A stretch of DNA of 64,000 nucleotides from Drosophila pseudoobscura (taxonomy: Eukaryota; Arthropoda; Insecta; Diptera; Drosophilidae): assembly GCF_009870125.1 (NCBI RefSeq), contig NC_046680.1:6696001-6760000 (forward strand), written 5' to 3'. This document shows, piece by piece, positions 57,147 through 64,000 of this stretch. The position numbers and the translations under genes are program-made. Each line of letters starts with the position of its first letter. The first letter of the stretch is position 1. The notes beneath the pieces were generated by a model. It was not told the DNA's origin. It made no database searches and saw nothing but the letters and a program-made list of their open reading frames with translations.

Positions 57147-58840
57147 CGACACAACTTGACCCCATAAGCAACTGGGGCGCAAAAGTTTTTAAGTTTTCGT
57201 TCTGCAGCCCAAACTTTGAACTTTGCTGGGGTCCAGGTTCAGGTTCAGGCCCTGGTCCAGAGCTAATCCGTTTTGCGGGCCTTTTTCAATTAAAATTAAT
57301 TAAACGCAGAGCGCGCGCGCGGTCACAAATGTCAAAACAGTTTTCGCGGAGACACGGGCACCGTCAATTAGGTGCCCTGTCAAATTCCGCGTACGGCTTT
57401 GAGAGGTCTGGGACAGGTCCGCGACAGATGATGAACAACTCGATGGGAGGACGTGGTGCATGACAAAAGTTTTCCCCTCAATGCTGGAGGGGGGAGCTGG
57501 CTCCTTGGGCCGCCTTAAGCAGAGCTTAAAAGTTGTCCTCGCAACAAAACAAAACCTGAGAGCAGGCAGTAAGCCGTAAAACAACGGATTTGAAGGATTT
57601 TAAAACAATAATACCAAGCGGCGGCAGTGGAATAAAATGTATGCCGTAAAAGGGCTTGTTCTCTTTTATTTTCGTAATGCAAAAAGCTTACGAAAATCTG
57701 TAAGATTCGGAAACATTCTCAGATGTATTCTGCAGCATGCTTACAAAATTGTTTAGTTTTTATTTCAGAGCTGCCACTTTAAGCACCCTTTGCACGACGA
57801 ACCCCCCCCCACTAATTATGACTCGAAATTAAATTTAATCCTAATCTGCTCCCCCGCATCGCGGGCACAATTTCCACTCAACAAACTCAAGTTTGTTGCT
57901 CCTGCGCGCCCTTGACTGGGCGTCATCTTAGTCATTAAAACAGGTTCGCGCTAAACTCTCAAGTAAATTTCCCCGGCACTCCACTGGCGGACAGCTAGCT
58001 GCTTTAGTTGCCCTCTAATAAACTGGCAACGGGCATTTTTAACAAGTTGTTGCCAGAGTGCACAGCTCTGAAGCTGGGCTGTAATTAACGTGGGACAGAT
58101 GATGGCAGAGAGGAGCCGGTGCCGGTTTCGGTGCCGGTGCTGGTGCTGTTGCCATCCATCCCCCTTGCCATAGAACAGATTTTGCATATCAGATTGCTGC
58201 TGCCGGCTCCAGTTTGGACCCTGCCTTGTGATTTAATAATCAGCGCAGGCAGCACAAACTATCCAGAACCAACAAACAGAAGGGCAGATTCGGTGGGAGC
58301 TCCGAAATGGGGAGCACTCTTTCAGTGGAGATTATTCCTCTGCTAGCAATGGGACATGCATGTGCATTCATGAAGGTCTCTAGCCTCCGCTGGTAGATCT
58401 TGTCGTCTGTTGTTGTAGCTTCCCTCGAAAGGGTATCCCTTATCCCCTATCAAATGAACGCCTCCTCCTCCTGCCATTTAAAAGGGCAGAGAATAGAAAA
58501 CTGCAGGCGCGAATGGAGCCACGTGCAAAAATGAATTGTGCGAGACGATGCTGCGCTGCGGTGGCAACTCCGAGGCCGAGGCCGGGGCCACTTGCAGCTG
58601 GCAATTTGCATAAATTTAGACCAGTGACACATGGCAGTGGAACAGAGATAGAGAGAGTGGCGCAGAGCGAGAAAGAAAGCATTGGAAATACTTTGCAAAG
58701 GTATCCATCCAGACCCCACACCCGATCTGGGGGACTCAAACAGTTTAGCAAACATTTCCAATTGGCGTTTAATTAGCGGCTAATCCGCTTGCCACAGCCT
58801 GGGCACTGGGCAGTAGGCAGTAGGTAGTAGGTGTGGGGGC

Positions 58841-58866
58841 GTGGCGTGGCGTGGCGTGGCGTGGCA
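58841..58866. repeat. GTGGC pentamer repeat
   Basis: Five consecutive GTGGC units. Confidence 0.85.
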
Positions 58867-59360
58867 TGGCTCTGGGCCAAGCTGCTTTCTCTTTTTTTCC
58901 TCAGTCCGCTTTTGGGTTGATTTGCGAGTCTCCACAGGTGCCAATGCCGTTCCTGATGTGGATGCTGGGCGGAGATGGAGCTCTGGACGGGTAAAAGTCC
59001 AATTAAAATGTCGTGTGTCTCTGTGGTGGCGCCACGCTGCAGTTGGACTCCCACGCGGAGTCCAATGCCAATGCCTCTGCTCCCTGTGTGAAATGGTAAT
59101 GTGATTGGCCTTGCCACTGCTGATTGCTCATTAGAGCGGAACATCCAACGGAATCGGAATAGATGAGGACTTGAACTACTCGCACAAACGGATACGGATG
59201 TCGATGGGATTGGATTGCTGTGGAGGGGGGAAATACTCTACTCTATAAACCTTTGAATCTCCCATATCCTTGATATTTCAATCTTCGAAAATCATTCCCA
59301 TGACACATATTTTCCCCATATTTATAAGTTTAATCAAATTTTCGTTTACATTCCACATCC

Positions 59361-60385
59361 ATGGCACTGGAGGGCATATGCGGCGTCGATCGATGGCCCT
59401 TCATGAGGCGCTTCGACCACTTGCAGACCGAGTGGCAGAAGGAGCAGGTGCGGGAAGCCACCAGCAACTTTGAGAATCCCTACGCCCTGATGGCGCCACC
59501 CTTCGAAGATGTAAGAGCGCGAGGCAACCAATCCAGAAGAGAAGTCTAATCCATTCCCTGTCCCTCTAGCCGGTGGAGAATTTACCCAAAATTCTGGCCC
59601 ACTGTGGGGTTAAGATGGACTTTGCCCACGGCACAACGACCCTGGGATTCAGGTACCAGGGCGGAGTGGTGCTCTGCGCGGACTCGAGGGCCACTTCGGG
59701 ACAGTACATCGGATCGCAGACGATGAAGAAGATCGTCGAGCTGAACGACTACATGCTGGGGACCCTGGCCGGCGGAGCGGCCGACTGTGTCTACTGGGAC
59801 CGAGTGCTGGCCCGGGACAGTAGGCTGCACGAGCTGCGCTTCAAGCGGCGCCTCTCCGTGGACGCGGCGGCGCGGATGATCGTCAACATCTCCGCCGAAT
59901 ACAAGGGCATGGGCCTGGTCATGGGCATGATGCTGGCCGGCTACGACGACGAGGGCCCCAAGCTCATCTACGTGGACTCGGAGGGGATGCGCTGCCACGG
60001 CAATGTCTTTGCGGTGGGCAGCGGCTCGCCCTACGCCCTGGGCGTCCTGGACACGGGGCACCGCTTCACAATGACCGACCAGGAGGCCTTCGATCTGGCC
60101 AGGCGTGCCATCTACCATGCCACCAGCAAGGACGCCTACTCGGGCGGAATTGTCCGGCTGTACCACATCAACGAGAAGGGCTGGCGCAACGTGTCCAATA
60201 CGGACTGCTCGGAGCTCTACAATGTCTACTGCAAGGATGATCACTCGTGCGATGATGCCGGACTGGGTGATGCGGGCTGCTGTATCCACGAAGTTCCCTG
60301 CGCGAGTGGCTGCCAGCAAAAGAAGGAGGTGACGGAGAACGAGGTCTCGGTGCAGGTGGCAGCCGTCACCCAAGAGGGGAACTAA
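59361..60385 (+). CDS. Prosbeta5R1: Proteasome beta5-type subunit, Prosbeta5R1-like
   Basis: Two exons (59361-59510, 59570-60385; 59-bp intron) give 321 residues. This is the chymotrypsin-like catalytic subunit type of the 20S core. The propeptide (1-71) ends HG before the catalytic Thr72 (HGTTTLGF). The other catalytic residues are present: Asp17 of the mature chain in CADSRATSG and Lys33 in SQTMKKIVELN. GTLAGGAADCVYWDR, YKGMGLVMGMM, VGSGSPYALGVLD and KDAYSGGIVRLYHI match beta5 throughout. Divergence from the ubiquitous beta5 and a long C-terminal tail point to the germline paralogue Prosbeta5R1 of flies, recalled as testis-expressed, with Prosbeta5R2 the alternative. The tail (about the last 70 residues) has a cysteine cluster (CCIHEVPCASGC) absent from ordinary beta5. 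The start ATG at 59361 has a good context. Confidence 0.92.
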
Positions 60386-63213
60386 ACCCATATTTTCCTG
60401 TGTACGAGGGCCTTTGTGTATTCCTGATTCTAGATACTTGATTAGATTACCCCATACATATGTATAGATGGTATTGTTTTTGGTGGTTCTGCGGATGTTG
60501 TCTGTTCTCCGAATCCAGTTTCTGTTCCGACATCAAATGCATGAAGTCATTTCAAAGTTGCTCCTTTAGGCAGGATGTTGGCCCCCCTCTCCGCCTTTGC
60601 TCCTTCGCACGAGCAACTTTCGCTCGCTAAAGCAACTTTTTCTATAAATCAAAATAATAACTTCTAAGCTCCGAATGACTTCCCCTAAATGGGCGTTCCA
60701 CACACACACACACACCCATAGAAACACACAGATACAGTGCTAGAGCGAGAGAGAGAGAGAGAGTGAACGAAATGTTGCACTCTGTGTCTTTCGGTTGTCA
60801 TCAACAAATGTTGCAGATGCTAAAAGCAGAAGGACTCTGGTGTGCCCAACCGGAAGGGGCGCCACCGCAGACATTAGCAAGCGTATGGGTGGTAAGGGGT
60901 AGGGGGTTCCCCTGGACGGAAGCATGCGATAAATTTAATAAATTACAAACCAAATCCGCAAATTTGTTGAATTCCAAAAAATATAAACCAAAAAGGCGCC
61001 AAATTACTCTCAAAGAGGGAGAGGAGAGAGAAGAGCGAGCGAGAGGGACGGATAGTGGGGTGGCGAAATGGTGGCCACATTTGCACGGCGCTCGGCGAAC
61101 ATGTGAGCGTCACCAAATGCTGCAGCACGTGTTTGGAGCAGCAGAAGGAGCCGTGGTGGCCACATGAAAGAGGAGGACCAGTAGCTGAAGAGCCACCAAG
61201 GGAAGGACGAGCACGAGGATAAGAAGGAGGCGGAGGAGCAGTCGGCCAGGCCAGAAGGCGGTTGTGGGAAAAAGTTTTACTGTAAATTGCTTTTAATCTA
61301 ATGAACGTCGCCAGCAGCAGCAGTATGGCGGGGACAGGCAGGAATAGTCAGGATAGTGAGGATAGTGGGGGCAAGGTGACCCCAAAGGCACCGAGACTCA
61401 TTTTTCCTCTGTGGTGTCATTAGAAAATTACTTTAAGCCAAAGTCGTGCGGCGACCCATGCAGAGAACTGTGCGAATGCTCTTTGAATTTATAGAGCATT
61501 CAACATGGGGATTGGTGGATGGTGGAACCATCGATTACAACGGGATTACTTTGGGATCTATCTATGAGCACGTGTTGATAACTTCCGTTTCTATACCATT
61601 CTACACTACTATTTCTCTCTCTCTTCTCTCTCTTAGAGTTGTAATAAATAATATTGTACACACAATGCTAAAATTCGTATTTTCCAGGGTTGTTGGCATA
61701 TTAATTGCCGCTATTACTTTCCACTAAATTAGCTATTAAAACAGAAATTATATGCCCATCCATCGTTCCAACCATCGATCTGTGGTACTCGCTACTCCAT
61801 CTTCTAAAATGTACCTTCCACCTAACCGGCTCGCCAGCGATAACAAAACAGCAAAAAACTATAATTTAAATTAATTTGCAAAACAACAAGTGCAATTACA
61901 ACAGCAACAACAAATTACAGCACCTGCCCTGCTGGTTCACAGAGAGAGAAAAGTGTCACGATCACAGGCAACAAATTCAATGCAAAAATTACATTGAAAA
62001 TTGGAACATAATGAGCTCATGGGCCCAAAGCGACACCTCACATTCCGAGAAGTAACTTTATGGAGGTTTTTCTTTCAGTGTACCCCAGCGATTGTTGGCG
62101 CTGATTCTACGTGTGTTTCTGTTGCCATTCCACTTTTGTCAACGAGCTCAAATTCAATGAAATTTCACACTTTGTCGTTAAAAGCGCGCCGCCAACCAAA
62201 GGTAGGCCCAAAGAGTCACGGGGGGGTGTAGGGGGCATGGGGCAGGGCCGTTAGCTGTCGGGGCATAAGGATGGAAATATGCAAATGGATTTTGCCAAGC
62301 GAATGGAACGCCGGTGACGGAGGGATCCCAGAGAGGTGCAACGGCCGTCAGAGTCTGCCAGAGTGTTTGACAAGCAAGCGTGACTGTTGCGGCGGGAGCG
62401 TCGAGGAGATGCAACTGCTGTTGTTGCATGTACAATGATGATGATGATGATGTTGCTGCTGCTGCTGCTGGCACGGCACGGCGGCAACACTTGGCCAAGG
62501 CATCGCTCATGACAGAAGAAGCGGCTGAGGCTGAGGCTGGGGCAGGGATGCCCAGGGACACACTTGGCCACGGCACCGCCCATAGAGAGGCATGCTTATG
62601 AGACAACGGATGTGGCAGCAGCGTTGCCGGCTCTGGCATTTTCATTAACACAGAGTCGCGGCAATGTGGCAGAAGAAAGATGACAACGGCAACAACGGCA
62701 AGAACAGCAGCAGAGGCAGCATCAGAAACAAATTCAAATGCTGTGCCAGCATCAGCAGCAGCCTTATTAGGAGCAACATGCAACAGCAACAGCAACGTGC
62801 TACGGGTAACATCTTTTCCGCCATGCGGCTGCCAGAGGAGTTCCAGCGTCAACTGCACTTCCAATTTATCAGCTCTGGGCCTTAACCACTCCCAGCAACA
62901 TGGGCAACATGGGCAACAGCCAAGCACAGATTGCATTGCCATTTATTGCCATCTTTAGTCGCAAATTTACTGAACTTCATGGAAACTTGTTTGCCGTCGA
63001 GGAACCAACAAAAAGCAATTCTGGAAATAGGTTATCAAACGCTGGTCAATCGTTGAACCGTCGATGACAGCAGGATCCGGGACTTGGAGGATGGGAAAGC
63101 CGTGGGTTTCATATGGGAATCGATTAAATATAAGTGCATTATCAAATGCTTCAGAAGCCGAGCTTAAAGTTCAAAACTGTACATCGAAATACATATATAG
63201 AATTTAGTAGAAC
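60386..63213. other. Non-coding stretch
   Basis: It contains the proteasome gene's 3' flank, a CA run (60700-60714), a GAGA run (60745-60764) and GAT/CTG/CAG triplets around 62430-62475 and 62770-62795. Open frames across the triplet region are Ala/Ser/Leu artefacts. No gene is supported. Confidence 0.4.
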
Positions 63214-64000
63214 CTATTCCATAGTATTCAACAGAAGGGTGAGGATTCCGTAGCACTGGTTGAGTATCTAAGAGGAGAGATATGCAGATAGATTTATTAC
63301 GCGGACTTCCAGTTCTTCAACCAAACTCACGGCCATGTAGTTTATCATATTGAAGGCAGGAAAGGGATTGGCTCTCATTATCAGCGGATTTTGGGATCGC
63401 ATAATTACAACGCGTAGATCCTTATGGACTGCCTTCGAAGCAATATTCGGATCGTAAGCCTCGTAGGCAGCATCGGCCACTTCCAGCGACTCCTGCGACA
63501 TTACATCCCCGAATTTCGTCCACATCGACAAATGACCCAAGGCCAAGATCATTAGAACTATAAACTGGCCTGCCACCTTGGGGTCGTGCCTGGCCATCAT
63601 TGCCTCAAAGACCGACAGGGAGACCAGCAAGAAGTTGACGATCATTTGCATGATTAATGGGCCGTGGAATACCTCATTGCACCGATCCACCAGACTGAAA
63701 AAGGGATACTTTAGTGGACTTATAACCCAGGTGTTGCTCAGATTCAAACTTGATTATCTTCTGATGATATTTGACCAGACGACTGATCTCCCATCGCAGC
63801 AGATCCTCGTCTCCATCGCAGAACTGGTGGAGCTGCCGAAGTTCAACGCACAGGACACTCAACGCAGTCGTCAGCTGGGAATAAATGGCCACTGACATGC
63901 CTTCGATGGAGATGAGCCACATGAGAAAGTAGGCAGAGTCGAAAGTTTGCGACAAGTAGATGAGAATGTGCGTGAACGGATGCTTCGAAGGATCGTGCCA
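63214..64000 (-). CDS. Odorant receptor (insect Or family), C-terminal part
   Basis: Three exons are visible: 63750-64000 (open to the window edge), 63331-63694 and 63214-63267, with introns of 55 bp (63695-63749, GTTTGA..TTTCAG) and 63 bp (63268-63330, GTGAGT..TCTTAG). They join in frame to about 222 residues. Insect Ors are odour-gated cation channel subunits with seven membrane segments and inverted topology, working with Orco. Family marks: RLVKYHQKII then LVDRCNEVF, the hydrophobic segments IVNFLLVSLSVFEAM and AGQFIVLMILALGHLSMW, and the conserved end RSQNPLIMRANPFPAFN with a final short exon ILNQCYGILTLL. The intron before the last exon is at the conserved family position. The 5' half is beyond the edge. 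Given the probable 2R location, an Or59 or Or60 relative is possible, but I do not assign a name. Confidence 0.88.

Larger units (their letters stand above)
51387..59360. other. About 8 kb non-coding stretch
   Basis: No coding exon is supported. It holds several tandem repeats: CAGGTTCCAGGTAC copies (53354-53402), an AC run (54517-54540), a 38-44-bp minisatellite (56992-57146) and GTGGC pentamers (58841-58866). The sequence between is mixed, with many AT-rich homeodomain-like cores. It could be regulatory or intronic sequence of a gene outside the window. The promoter of the proteasome gene lies at the right end, with ATTTATAAG near 59320. Confidence 0.4.

Noticed and set aside
62178-62942. 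Open frame of 254 residues on the minus strand, Ala/Ser/Leu-rich
   Set aside because: Composition is explained by GAT, CTG and CAG triplets. No domain, and the frame is broken by no recognisable splice sites.
1-64000. Searched by eye for tRNA, rRNA and CRISPR arrays
   Set aside because: No cloverleaf with a plausible B box was found. Tandem repeats are adjacent copies without spacers, and the organism is an insect.

Overview
The window is nuclear DNA of a fruit fly, genus Drosophila. The evidence is short introns (55-86 bp) with GT..AG ends, compact genes separated by long simple-repeat-rich stretches, and recognisable fly proteins: the DCAF1 homologue Mahjong, a TEX261-type membrane protein, ribose-5-phosphate isomerase, a tbrd-3-like bromodomain-NET protein, a Prosbeta5R1-like proteasome subunit, a ZAD protein and an odorant receptor. 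From memory, several melanogaster relatives lie on chromosome arm 2R near 59-60. The repeat style suggests the obscura group, but that is inference.

Left block (1-15.3 kb) is gene dense: the N-terminal end of a ZAD protein (-), a three-exon type I membrane protein (-), mahj (-, ten or more exons), a TEX261-like gene (+) divergent from mahj, Rpi (-), and a 670-residue secreted Cys-rich protein (-) followed by a perfect 30-bp inverted repeat. At 15.6-16.75 kb lies a degenerate hAT transposon with terminal repeats and an 8-bp target duplication.

Middle block (16.8-51.4 kb) is mostly non-coding, with islands of compact genes: a 90-residue two-exon gene resembling the ciliary protein CFAP141; a MAIP1-like gene (-) head to head with a five-exon secreted M1 aminopeptidase (+); then, after about 15 kb without genes, a second MAIP1-like paralogue, the bromodomain-NET gene, a large Drosophila-type gene (-), a Cys-rich/Arg-Ser repeat protein and a third MAIP1-like paralogue. 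Many have one or no introns and very short 3' ends, and several families are known or suspected to be testis-biased, so this looks like a cluster of male germline genes set in a large non-coding landscape.

Right block (51.4-64 kb): about 8 kb of repeat-rich non-coding DNA, the beta5-type proteasome gene with an unusual Cys-rich tail, about 2.8 kb without a clear gene, and the 3' half of an odorant receptor gene (-) cut by the window edge. No tRNA, rRNA or CRISPR array was seen. Splice junctions were placed by eye from GT..AG signals and frame continuity.
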